Source of the DNA: Cherax quadricarinatus
Lineage: Eukaryota; Arthropoda; Malacostraca; Decapoda; Parastacidae
DNA: 64,000 nucleotides
Assembly (NCBI RefSeq): GCF_038502225.1
Contig: NC_091300.1
Coordinates: 42,466,532 to 42,530,531, forward strand
Direction: 5' to 3'
How positions within the stretch are numbered: position 1 is the first letter of the stretch; every line of letters starts with the position of its first letter. The position numbers and the translations under genes are program-made. Shown one piece after another: positions 34,208 through 43,689 of this stretch. The notes beneath the pieces were generated by a model. It was not told the origin of the DNA. It made no database searches and saw only the letters and a program-made list of their open reading frames with translations.

Positions 34208-34573
34208 TCAAGCAGAAGGCTCTATGTACCTAACCTGCCTATCCGCAACAACAATGTTTTTACCTTCCTTTGTGTTGTTTGTCGTGATGTTCCCAGTAGT
34301 AGACTCACATTCATCGGGTTGCACAGAGAATGAGTTAGATGTTTCCACAATAGTCTCCTGGATCTTCGTTGTATCTACCTCTCCATCTGTCGTCTTAATC
34401 CCTAACATTGTCCCATTCTTTCCAGCCACTGTCCAGGTTCCTTTCATGGCTTGAGGTTTCACAACAGGAGGATGACTACAAATCCTCTTTTCCTCAGTCA
34501 GTCGCTGTATCTCAAGCTTAGCCACCCTCGGTTCTTCCTTAAGCTGCTGGTAGAGTTGCGCAGGAGAGGACAT
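34208..34573 (-). pseudogene. CR1-like ORF1 N-terminal part
   Basis: 121-codon open frame upstream of the esterase segment. It starts MSSPAQLYQQL, has a charged KLEIQRLTEEKR coiled-coil-like stretch at about 20-32, and ends VVADRQVRYIEPSA. It has no zinc finger or known domain. It is placed in ORF1 because it precedes the esterase block on the same strand and is separated from it only by the locus e insertion. Confidence 0.65.
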
Positions 34574-34618
34574 CTTGGTTCAGATTGACAGACAGCACAC
34601 TAGACAAGTCTTCACAGA

Positions 34619-34708
34619 GTTAAGTATAGGTCACCACTGAGTTAAGTACAGGTCACCACTCGAGTTAAGTACAGGTCACCACTGAGTTAAGTACAGGTCA
34701 CCACTGAA
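34619..34708. repeat. 22-bp tandem repeat, four copies
   Basis: GAGTTAAGTACAGGTCACCACT repeats with small changes, just upstream of the CR1-like 5' end. It may be the element's 5' UTR repeat, which is common in such elements (inference). Confidence 0.85.
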
Positions 34709-34789
34709 GGGGCTCGCTACGACAGGTTTGGTTACTTTTATAAGGTTTGAAGGCTATCGACTAGGCAATGGTCATTAACGCTGTATAAT

Positions 34790-35235
34790 AGAGAAGGATG
34801 GAAAAGTTGAAAGTTGATCCCATCTATCAGAAATGATTCTTACAAGGATAAACTGACCGCAGGTTATCTGCGTCCTCTGGAAAAGCGTAAAAATAGGAAT
34901 GAGTTCGGAGGGGGATATGACTGAAGTGTACAAATGGAAGACAGGGATAAATAAAGGGGACACAGATAATTTGCTGAAAATATCTAGCAAAGACAGACTC
35001 GCAGTAATGGGTTAAAGCTGGAAAAATTTAGATTCAAAGAGGGTATAGAAGCACTGGTTTGGTAAGAGATATGGAGAAGTGGAGCAAACTGCCGAGTAGA
35101 GTCACTGAAGCAAGGACCACTGGTGGCTTTAAATATAGTTCAGACAACTGCACGAGTGGGTGTGGGTGGGTGAGAGTTAGACTTGCCTTTCATGGGCCAG
35201 TAGGCTTGCTTCAGTGTTCGTCCATTCTTATATCG
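34790..35235 (+). pseudogene. CR1-like 3' remnant, plus strand
   Basis: Same family as 28749-29130 in the opposite orientation. KLPSRVTEARTTGGFKY is readable at about 35090-35140, and the 3' UTR motif GGGCCAGTAGGCTTGCTTC at 35199-35217. Earlier coding parts are heavily frameshifted. Confidence 0.75.
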
Positions 35236-35239
35236 CCTG

Positions 35240-36055
35240 TTCGCCACAAGTCAAGAATACTGGAAAACCCTAATACAAGGACTCAAACAAGTTCACCTTG
35301 TGTATACAAAGATACATATGCCCCACTCAGTGAATATACAGGTGTATATACAGAGAGTCACACCTCTTTGTGTATATCTCCTACTGCTACAGGACCTCGC
35401 TCGCTGTAATTGGTAGAATGAACTGTAATCTAACAGTCAATACCCGACGCAGTGTTGTCCATCCATGCGGTGGTTATTGCTTCCATCCACAAGTGACAAA
35501 CATTCATTGTGCTACTCATGAGTGTTGTAAAGCCACTTCCAAGAGAGCAGTCACAAAGAATCAAGACCATACAGCTAGACGGTAAATACAGATAACTAAA
35601 ATGGAGGAAGTGTGATTTGTTAAAATTTGGTAAAATTCCACCAAAGGGATTTTGATGGTCATGTCTGAGGCTGTGTGATTCTTCGTCTTCTCGCCTGTCC
35701 TTGTGAAATTGATACGACACTTTCCGGGATGGCTGACCACCTTAAACTTCTGTAGATATGGTAAAAACTTATTTAGACTAAAAGTGCCTAAACTCATAGA
35801 TTTTAATGAACTTTTCACATATAATTTAACCCTAGTGAGGCATTCACGTGTGTGAATGGTGATATAAAATTACTACAAACCTCATATTTACTTCAATGGT
35901 TATTACGTTTATGTTCTTTAATATCAACAATAAATTCTGATCAAAATTTTAATATTTATCTTCACCGGGTATAACATACTTGGGTATAACATACCCGGGT
36001 ATAACGCGTGAAGACTTTCTAGAAGAATCTCTCTCCAGGGTTACACATTAGTGAA
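35240..36055. other. No feature recognised
   Basis: About 800 bp without a supported gene. It has a short repeat GGGTATAACATAC at about 35965-36003. Confidence 0.4.
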
Positions 36056-36110
36056 ATATTACCATAAAGAACAAAAAGGCACAATACCGAGACTGGAACA
36101 AAACACAAAT

Positions 36111-36870
36111 AACCCGCACATAGAGAGAGGAGGTTACGACATTTCGGTCCGACTTGGACCATTTACAAAGACATTGTGACTTTAGATGAATGGTTCAGAG
36201 AACCAACAAGTTGATAAATTAGACACACGTGCAACATTTGGGTATCTTTAATGGAGAAACGTTTCGCCACACAGTGGCTTCATCAGTCCATACGAAAGAG
36301 AATGGTGAAGAATAGGAGTAGTTTGAGGTAATCAGTCCCTCAGCCTTGAGTCGGTGTGATTAGTCCATCAATCTTGAAAAGAATACAGTACATGTGCGAG
36401 GAAGTGGCTTATATACTGTAATTTATCAACCTGTCGGTTCTCTGAACCATTCAGTTACATTCTTGTCTGACAGCAATATCTTTGGATCTTAATACAGGGA
36501 ATTCTTCAACTTGCCTAACCCTTGGGCACGACCTACTTCCACATTCGCCAAACGTGACACCACCTACGACTGCTGCACCTCACCTGCCTACAGTATATAA
36601 GCCACTTCTTCGTACATATGCTGTATTCTTTTCAAGATTGATGGACTGATCACACCGACTCAAGGCTGAGGGACTGATTACCTCAAACTACTCCTGTTCT
36701 TCACCACTCTGTTTTGTATGGACTGATGAAGCCACTGTGTGGCGAAACGTTTCCTCATTAAAGATACCCAAATGTTACACGTGTCTAATTTATCAATCAG
36801 TGTGACTTTGTAAATGGCTCAGTTCGGACCGAAACGTCGTCGTATCCTCCTTTTTCCCTATGTGCGGGTT
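36111..36870. mobile_element. Second-type hammerhead palindrome, split by locus f
   Basis: Outer inverted repeat beginning AACCCGCACATAG and ending TATGTGCGGGTT. It has a different core: stem II GGUCC...GGACC, GAAAC, GUC and helix I GAC/GUC, on the plus strand at 36801-36847. A mirrored copy on the minus strand at 36132-36180 has GAAAT. The locus f insertion (36184-36797) sits in its loop. Confidence 0.75.
36184..36797. mobile_element. Palindromic hammerhead-bearing element (locus f)
   Basis: 614 bp flanked by a 12-bp duplication with one mismatch (36172-36183 and 36798-36809, CA then T/G then TGTGACTTT). Cores are at 36253-36289 (minus) and 36719-36757 (plus), with CUGAUGA, an extra A, GCCAC-TGT-GTGGC, GAAACGUU and helix I GGA. 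TATATAA is at 36594-36600 and ATTAAA at 36757-36762. The terminal hairpin GGTTCAGAGAACC is at 36192-36204. Confidence 0.9.
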
Positions 36871-36879
36871 AGTGTATAC

Positions 36880-37670
36880 AGTAAAACATGAGGGAGAGTG
36901 ATGGTGGTGAGAGTTTCGTTTTTTTTTATCTTAACTAATATTGTTAGGTAGATGTTCTGGTACCTTTTACCCGGCACTTGAGTACTAGTTTCCTTGTCTC
37001 AGACTTTCAAACTGCATGCAAGTCAGTTTAATAAATAACTTGTTACTCAAATTATTATAGTGTGATCGAATGAAATTATATTCAATGATTTATGAGCGAG
37101 AGAGACTGACGCGTGATAAATGACCTCTATTGACTTGTTCCAAAATTGTAGACTCACTGGTCAGTAAAATGAGCTATATAAATTATTTTCGCATAAATTC
37201 AATTACGTACTCTCATAATTATTAATATTTCAAACAAAATTTCGACTGCCAAAAATGCACAAATTCGTATAATGATTATTTATCTGCTTTTCATTACGTT
37301 AATAGCCGGCTCTTAGAGGTCGCCAAACATTTAAACATTTGTACAAGCTAATGTTTTAGTTTTATAAATTCTCCAGTACTGATGTTTATTTTCAAATGCG
37401 TTTTACTAGCATTGTTAAAAATCAGCAGTGGAAACGAAGCAGTACATTTTTTATAAGTGGATCACTGGCAGGAGCACGCGACAAGTTGCACCTCGAGACA
37501 CAACATTCACTGCAAGGAGGTATCTTGCATTGACAATTCTTGCAGAACCTCGTCAAGCTTTCTGCTTGTCCGAGACAACCATCAACACTGCCACTTCCCG
37601 TAGATGCTCCGGGAAGTATCAGACACTGACATATATGTTATTGCTGGTATACAATACTCATAAAATGACG
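36880..37670. other. No feature recognised
   Basis: AT-rich sequence with no supported coding region. The 110-codon open frame at 37428-37760 runs into the ribozyme-arm fragment and is not credible. Confidence 0.4.
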
Positions 37671-37674
37671 AATA

Positions 37675-37762
37675 AAACATGTGCAACACTTGGGTATCTT
37701 CCTAACAGAAACTTTTCAACTGAGAAGCAAACTTCTTCAGTCGAATATAGACAAATATAACA
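37675..37762 (-). mobile_element. Degenerate hammerhead-family arm (locus h)
   Basis: The left part matches the family arm (GTGCAACACTTGGGTATCTT) and the right part reads CTTCTTCAGTCGAATATAG, like locus g. GAAAC is changed to GAAAA, so the core is broken. Confidence 0.6.
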
Positions 37763-37935
37763 ACGGAAACAGTAGAAGCGTCTATAATGACATCTTATTT
37801 TACTCATGTGATGTCACACTGGGACAAGTAGGTCACTACTAACACTACGCTCGGCCTACCTGCACAGTCCATCAATGCTCCATGAATATTTCTCACAGTG
37901 ACTCACGAAATCGTAATGACATGATTGCAAACAAA

Positions 37936-38196
37936 CCATACCACGGGCGGGATTTGAACCCGCGGTCTGGAGTTTTGAGCCCCTCAAGGAAGGTTCCTTG
38001 ATGTTGGTGAGGGGCTCTTGATTTAGGGAATTGGATCTGTGCTCCAGTTCCCCAAATTAAGCCTGAATGCCTTCCACATACCCCCCCAGGCGCTGTATAA
38101 TCCTCCGGGTTTAGCGCTTCCCCCTTGATTGTAATAATAATAATAATGGAGTTTTGAGACTCTCTGACCGCGGGTTCAAATTCCGCCCGTGGTATG
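37936..38196. repeat. Inverted pair of tRNA-like 3' halves with SINE inside
   Basis: Once the SINE-like copy (37980-38147) and one duplication are removed, the flanks form a near-perfect hairpin with arms of about 36 bp. Each arm reads CCGCGGGTTCAAAT then CCGCCCGTGG on its sense strand. GGTTCAAAT resembles the tRNA T-arm/B-box. Neither half is a complete tRNA. Confidence 0.65.
37980..38147 (+). mobile_element. SINE-like element, well-preserved copy
   Basis: 168 bp starting CCCCTCAAGGAAGGTTCC and ending in TAATAATAATAAT, with an exact 11-bp duplication GGAGTTTTGAG (37969-37979 and 38148-38158). Nearly identical to 29335-29503. Confidence 0.88.
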
Positions 38197-38504
38197 GTTT
38201 ATTTCTCACAGTGACTGCTGCGTAACTTTTATCTTATCTTGACTCTTATTCCTTAGCAAGAGATGCCAAAGAGAACAAGAACTCTGCAGAAATCAGTTAA
38301 CTGTATAAGTTTTCTGAGTGATCAGCTTTAAAAGAATTCATTCGAATCCGGCTGCTAGTTGGTAAATTCATTGTGTTAGGTTTAAAGCCCGTGAACTGCA
38401 CTAGGGTCATTAAGGCTGGAAATCTCGTGTACTTGTGACTTACCTGTGACCTCGTCTAGAGTTTCCTACTCTCGCGGCTCAGCCTCAAGCTGGGCTACCA
38501 AACC

Positions 38505-38640
38505 ACGGAACGGGTGGGGGTGAACCCATGGCAAGTGAATCCTAAACCTCTTGGCCAGTGCAAGTGGCTTACGCACTGGCCTGGAGTTTTGGACTCGATT
38601 GCCATGGATTCAGTCCCCACCCGTTCCTTAGTTTGTTTGC
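38505..38640. repeat. Inverted tRNA-like pair
   Basis: The plus half, from GGCTTACGCACTGGCC to CCCACCCGTTCC, has an anticodon-arm-like CTGGAGTTTTGGACTC and a degenerate B-box (GATTCAGTCC). A mirrored, more diverged half lies at 38505-38567. Probably tRNA-derived repeat DNA rather than a functional tRNA gene. Confidence 0.5.
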
Positions 38641-38705
38641 AATCGTGTTATTACTGGTCAACCAGGCTGTTTCCCTAGGCGACCCGCCGACTCTCATATT
38701 CAATA

Positions 38706-38885
38706 TCCCCTCAAGGAGGTTCCTTGACGCTGGTGAGGGGCTCTTAATCTAGAGAATTGGATATTTGCTCCGGTTCCCTGAATTGAGCCTTAACACCTTC
38801 CACCCCCTCCCACGTGCACTGTATACTCCTACGGGTTTAGTGCTCCCCCATGATTATAATCAGCATAATCATATTCAATATCAAT
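38706..38885 (+). mobile_element. SINE-like element, older copy
   Basis: Aligns end to end with 37980-38147 with more substitutions. It begins CCCCTCAAGGAGGTTCC and ends GATTATAATCAGCATAAT. No clean duplication seen. Confidence 0.75.
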
Positions 38886-38899
38886 CTGACTGACCTGGC

Positions 38900-39110
38900 T
38901 CATCACGTAGGTAGTGATCCAATTCCCTACTGAAGACTAACACTTTTTCAGGCAATATTTCTGATATCTGCTGGTAGCAGGTTGAGCAGTCTGGTCTCCC
39001 GGATGTTGATGTATTTTTTATTATTGTTCCCATGGCTCTGATACTTGTTGCTCAGTATTTTGTACTTCCTCTCATTAACAGGAATACTTAACTCCATAAA
39101 TTATTGAGTA
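38900..39110 (-). pseudogene. Non-LTR retroelement C-terminal scrap
   Basis: The minus strand reads RKYKILSNKYQSHGNNN, then YINIRETRLLNLLPADIRNI, which resembles the tail of RT-derived repeats. The fragment is too short to classify. Confidence 0.45.
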
Positions 39111-39404
39111 ATCTATCTTTGTGTATACAGAAATGCACATACTCTGTTGCGACACATCAAATGAATTCTTGAAGAAAGAAAATTATGCACCCCCGTGATT
39201 CGGCTTCACACAACTGACTCACAACGCAACGAAAGCAATGGACATATGGAAATCGATCCAGTTTACTGCCGAGTGTATTCGAACATTACTCATAGAAGTT
39301 GAATCACGCTAAAGAGAAAAGTCAGCAAGATTTGATGTAAAATTAAGTGCAGACGAGCGTTCCTCAGCAAGGCAGATTGATCCCCAAGACTTAGAAGTCA
39401 AAAA

Positions 39405-40225
39405 ATGCAGAATGCCCATACCACAACAGATGACTCAAAACTATCTAGTCACTCACATAGTGCTAAACCTGACCCATCCCCCAGTCATAGCACTAATACC
39501 CACAGTGCTGGCCCAGGCTCAGCCCCCAGCCCCAATGCTGACTCAGACCCAGCCCCCAGCCTTACTGCCAGTCCAGACTCTACTAGGGACCCTACCACAA
39601 CCACCACTAAAACCGTAAATATACAACCATCATTGCACAAGACCGTGGCCCACAGTACAGATGTTGGAGAGGAGTCTCCTCCTTCTTCCTCTACTGAGGA
39701 AAGGAGATGGAATCCAGGACGGGGTGGCCCTGGCTTGGATACTAAGGATTATAGTGCAGTCCCAGAACCTGCAGAAATTGACAACACACCTCCCAACAAT
39801 TCTCAACCGAAGGTGAATTTGTGCAAATATTATGCTTGGGGCATCTGTAAGCATGGAATATCAGGAAAAAATGGACATGCAACTTTGAGTATCCCCAAAA
39901 ATGTAGCGACCTCCTGTCTAAAGGAGTGTGTCGTTCTTCTTCCTGTACTTTCTTTCACCCAAAAATGTGTCACTCCTCGGTCCTCCAGAAGCAGTGTTAC
40001 AACATCGACTGCCCTGCATACCATCTAAAAGGGACCAGGAGGCACAGACCCCACAAGACAAACAATAGTAGCTACGACAACCCAACTCCAGGTGATTTTT
40101 TAGTGGCAGGAAACGGAAAAAGAAAATGGAAGGAAATAACAAAAATAGTCCACCACCTTGGAGCCTTGTTGGACTGGAGGCACAGCCAGTGGCCACCCAT
40201 GGCCCTCCAGAATTACAACTACTGA
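39405..40225 (+). pseudogene. Retroelement ORF1 with CCCH-type fingers
   Basis: The N-terminal ~120 residues are low complexity, rich in Ser, Pro, Thr and Asp. A finger-like block LCKYYAWGICKHGISGKNG lies at about residues 139-157. After a frameshift near 39890 the continuation (39926 onwards) gives CRSSSCTFFHPKMC and CYNIDCPAYHLKG. The Cys/His spacing resembles CCCH fingers, which would bind element RNA in an ORF1 particle (inference from non-LTR ORF1 proteins in general). Confidence 0.75.
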
Positions 40226-40239
40226 TGCCAATAACAAAA

Positions 40240-41155
40240 TCCCCCCAACAAACACAGAATACAACCTCGTTCATATTTGCTAATATACAGGGCCTTAAGC
40301 CATCCATCAACAACAAAATACCTTTTATCAGTGGACTTCTAGAGGAGTCTAATGCAATGTTTGCAGCCTTCACAGAGACTCACACAAAAGATCACTTTGA
40401 CAGTGAAATATGGATAAGTGGTTACAACCTTTTTAGATGCGACAGAATGAACAGGCAACAAGGGGGGGGGGGTTGGCCTGTATGTCAAAGAGTCCCTTAT
40501 CTGCACGGAGTTGCTGAACACCACAAATGAGGTAGTTGAAGTTCTATCAATAAAGATCGAGAACCAAAACCTAGTCATTGTGGTTATATATAAGACACCA
40601 GATGCAACTTCCCAACAGTTCAAGGAACAGCTACTGAAAATTGATTACTGTCTGGAAAACCTTCCAGCTCCATCCTCAAACATCTTACTGCTTGGTGATT
40701 TCCACCTAAGGCATACAAAATGGAAGAATGTAGCAAATAATGTTATAGCTGAAACAATCCCCGGAGGTAGCACAGATGAAAGGTCACACACACACGAGCT
40801 ACTAAGCCTTTGCGAAAAACACACCTTACGCCAGCAGATCGTGGAGCCAACAAGACTAGAAAACACACTTGACCTTATCTTCACAAATAATGAGGACCTG
40901 ATAAGAGACATAAGAATATCAAAAACAACTAATTCCAATCACAACCTAATCGAAGTCCAGACGTACATGCATAAGGGTCCTGATCAGCAGAATGCATGTA
41001 CCTGTGAAGGTGTCTTCACAAAATACAACTTCAACAACAAGAATATCAACTGGGACCAGGTAAACCATGTCCTAAACGAAACATGTTGGGAAGATATCTT
41101 AACTGACATGGATTCAAACCAGTGCCTTGAAAGGATCAATTTCCTGGCAGCTTAA
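40240..41155 (+). pseudogene. Retroelement endonuclease region
   Basis: Endonuclease blocks are FIFANIQGLKPSINNK, FAAFTETHTKD, and, after a frameshift at the G-run 40463-40471, LVIVVIYKTPDA, ILLLGDFHLRHTKW (GDFH for the usual GDFN), LDLIFTNNEDL and SNHNLIEVQTY. The order and spacing fit the apurinic-like endonuclease, with the final SDH reduced to SNH. The frame ends with a TAA at 41153-41155, about 50 codons before the RT-proximal linker resumes. Confidence 0.85.
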
Positions 41156-41308
41156 GCATATTCTAGGCATATTCCCCTAAGAAAGAAGAAGAGCAGGAGT
41201 AAACTGGAGAGAGAAAGATGCTCCCTCTACAGAAGACGACGAAGAGTCACTGAGCTCCTCAGGAGTGTTAGAATATCTGATACACAAAAGGAGGCACTGA
41301 CCAGAAAA

Positions 41309-43252
41309 GTGGAAACTATCGAACTTAAGTTATATGACTCTTACAGGAACCAGGAGAGACAGAAGCTTAAAGCTATTAGTGAAATTGAAAGAAATTCAAA
41401 ATATTTCTTTTCATATGCCAAAAACAAGGCAAATACCACATCTAGTATCGGGCCTTTACTCAGACAGAATGGGACTTGCGCAGATGACAACAAGGAAATG
41501 AGTGAAATATTGAAATCCCAGTACGACTCTGTGTTTAGTGAACCACTAATCAGTCTGAGGATCAACGACCCAAATGATTTCTTCATGAATGAGCCTCAAA
41601 ACTCTATAAATGTATGCCAGATTTCCGACATTACCCTAACTTCGATAGATTTCGAAAAGCCATTGACAACATGCCCATGCACTCAGCCCCGGGCCCAAAC
41701 TCGTGGAACTCTGTTTTCATTAAGAACTGCAAGAAGCCCCTCTCACGTGCCCTAAGTACACTATGGAGGAGGAGCTTGGACATGGGTGAAATTCCAGTCA
41801 CTTAAAACAACGGATATAGCCCCACTCCATAAAGGTGGCAGCAAAGCATTAGCTAAGAACTATAGACCAATAGCTCTGACGTTCCACATCATAAAAATCT
41901 TTAAAAGAGTGCTAAGAAGCAGGATTGCAAATCACCTGGATTCCCAAAATCTGCACAATCCAGGGCAACATGGGTTCAGGGCAGGTCGCTCCTGCCTCTC
42001 ACACCTACTGGATCACTATGAAATGGCCTTGGATGCACTGGAAGAAAATCAGAATGCAGATGTAATATACACAGACTTTGCAAAAGTATTTGACAAATGT
42101 GATCATGGCGTAATAGCCCATAAAATACGTGCTAAAGGAATAACTGGGAAAGTGGGGAGATGGATCTTCAACTTCCTAACAAATCGAACACAAAGAGTAG
42201 TGGTCAACAGAGTTAAATCGGAGGCTGCCATAGTGAAGAGCTCTGTTCCACAAGACACAGTACTCGCCCCCATCTTATTCCTTATCCTCATATCAGACAT
42301 AGACAGAGATATACATCACAGCACCGTATCATCCTTTGCGGATGATACTAGGATCTGCATGAGGCTGTCATCTGCTGAGGACGCGGTTAACCTCCAAGAA
42401 GATATAAACAAAGTTTTCCAGTGGGCAACGGTAAACAATATGATGTTCAATGAGGACAAATTCCAACTACTCCGTTATGGAAAACTGGAGGAGATAATAA
42501 CTAGAACAGAGTATACTACAGACTCTGGCCATACAATAAAGCGGAAAAATAATGTAAGGGACCCGGGAGTAGTAATGTCTGAGGATCTCACTTTCAAGGA
42601 TCACAACAGTGCCACGATCGCACGTGCAAAGAAAATGATAGGATGGATAATGAGAACGTTCCAAACGAGAGATGCCAAGCCAATGATGATCGTTTTCAAA
42701 TCACTTGTTCTCTCTAGGCTGAAATACTGCTGTACATTGACATCTCCATTCAAAGCAGGTGACATCGCAGATCTAGAGAGTGTACAGAGATCCTTTACTG
42801 CACGCATAAGTTCTGTCAAGCACCTTAACTACTGGGAACACTTGGAAGCACTTGACTTGTACTCGTTGGAACGCAGGAGGGAGAGATATATCATAATCTA
42901 CACTTGGAAAATCCTGGAAGGAATGGTCCCAAATCTGCACACAGAAATCACTCCCTACGAAAGTAAAAGACTGGGCAGGCGATGCAAAATGCCCCCAATT
43001 AAAAGTAGGGGCGCCATTGGTACACTAAGGGAAAACACCATAAGTGCCCGGGGCCCAAGACTGTTCAACAACCTCCCATCAAGCATTAGCAGAATTGCCA
43101 ATAAACCCCTGGCTGCCTTCAAGAGAGAGCTGGACAGATACCTAAAGTCAGTGCCGGATCAGCCGGGCTGTGGCTCGTACGTTGGACTGCGTGCGGCCAG
43201 CAGTAACAGCCTAGTTGATCAGGCCCTGATCCATCGGGAGGCCTGGTCATGA
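41309..43252 (+). pseudogene. Retroelement reverse transcriptase
   Basis: Three overlapping frames. 41309-41690 is the linker with YFFSYAKNKA. 41645-41805 has NMPMHSAPGPNSWNSVF, the fingers block. 41786-43252 is a 488-codon palm-to-C-terminus segment. In the last, NYRPIAL is at 25-31, the first catalytic Asp is in YTDFAKVFDKCD at 95-106, SVPQDTVLAP has Asp for the usual Gly, and FADDTR is at 184-189. LSRLKYCC and LFNNLPSSI are C-terminal blocks of this group. It ends HREAWS then TGA. Confidence 0.9.
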
Positions 43253-43689
43253 ACCGGGCCGCGGGGCGTTGATCCCCGGAATAACCTCCGTCTTTCATGA
43301 CGACAAACAGGATCGTGTTGATATCAGTTTAACTAACATCCTCGCACGACAATTAAAGTTCACCTCCAAATGATCATTAATATTGAATTCCTTCTTAGAA
43401 GTCACTTTACTCACACATAAGTATATAAAACTTCCACAAAAAATATAGCCTCTACTGACTTAACAAGTTGACACGTGTGTTGGGTGACTCAGTAAAGTCT
43501 GACACTCTCCCTCCACCCCTTACTGGGACACAACTTAGACCACCTTCCATCCACTCCACATTTATGCACCTTAATCACTATCTTCCGTCATCCATTTCCC
43601 ATCTGCGATCCACTTTATGGAAGAATGCCATATTTTTATTTGGGTTGTAGAAAGAGTCTCAGCCAAGTTTATTAGCACTTAAGTAAGGA

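Larger units (their letters stand above)
28620..34600 (-). mobile_element. CR1-like retrotransposon, interrupted by four insertions
   Basis: Minus-strand element reading right to left: ORF1 start near 34573, SGNH-esterase segment 33940-33575, endonuclease 33410-32630, RT fingers 32330-32090, RT thumb region 30180-29830, C-terminal part 29130-28749, and a 3' UTR with GGCCTACTGGCCCAT near 28660. It is interrupted by a palindromic element (33969-34149), a Jockey-like element (about 30380-32095) and another palindromic element (29143-29829) that itself holds a SINE-like copy. The catalytic RT part is missing. The CR1 assignment rests on the esterase-type ORF1 and the C-terminal LPSRVIEARTLGSFKKRLD signature. 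Confidence 0.82.
39405..43290 (+). mobile_element. CR1/Jockey-group retrotransposon with CCCH-finger ORF1
   Basis: Plus-strand element in three parts: ORF1 39405-40225, endonuclease 40240-41155 and RT 41309-43252, followed by a short tail with GAACCGGGCCGCGGGGCG at about 43251-43268. Frameshifts occur near 39890, at the G-run 40463-40471, near 41690 and near 41800, and a TAA ends the frame at 41153-41155. It differs in sequence from the CR1-like copies on either side of it. Confidence 0.88.

Noticed and set aside
37428..37760. 110-codon open frame as a host gene
   Set aside because: It runs straight into the degenerate ribozyme-family arm of locus h and has no recognisable domain.
37936..38196. 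Functional tRNA genes
   Set aside because: Only T-arm and acceptor-like parts are present; D-arm, A-box and a clear anticodon loop are missing or degraded.
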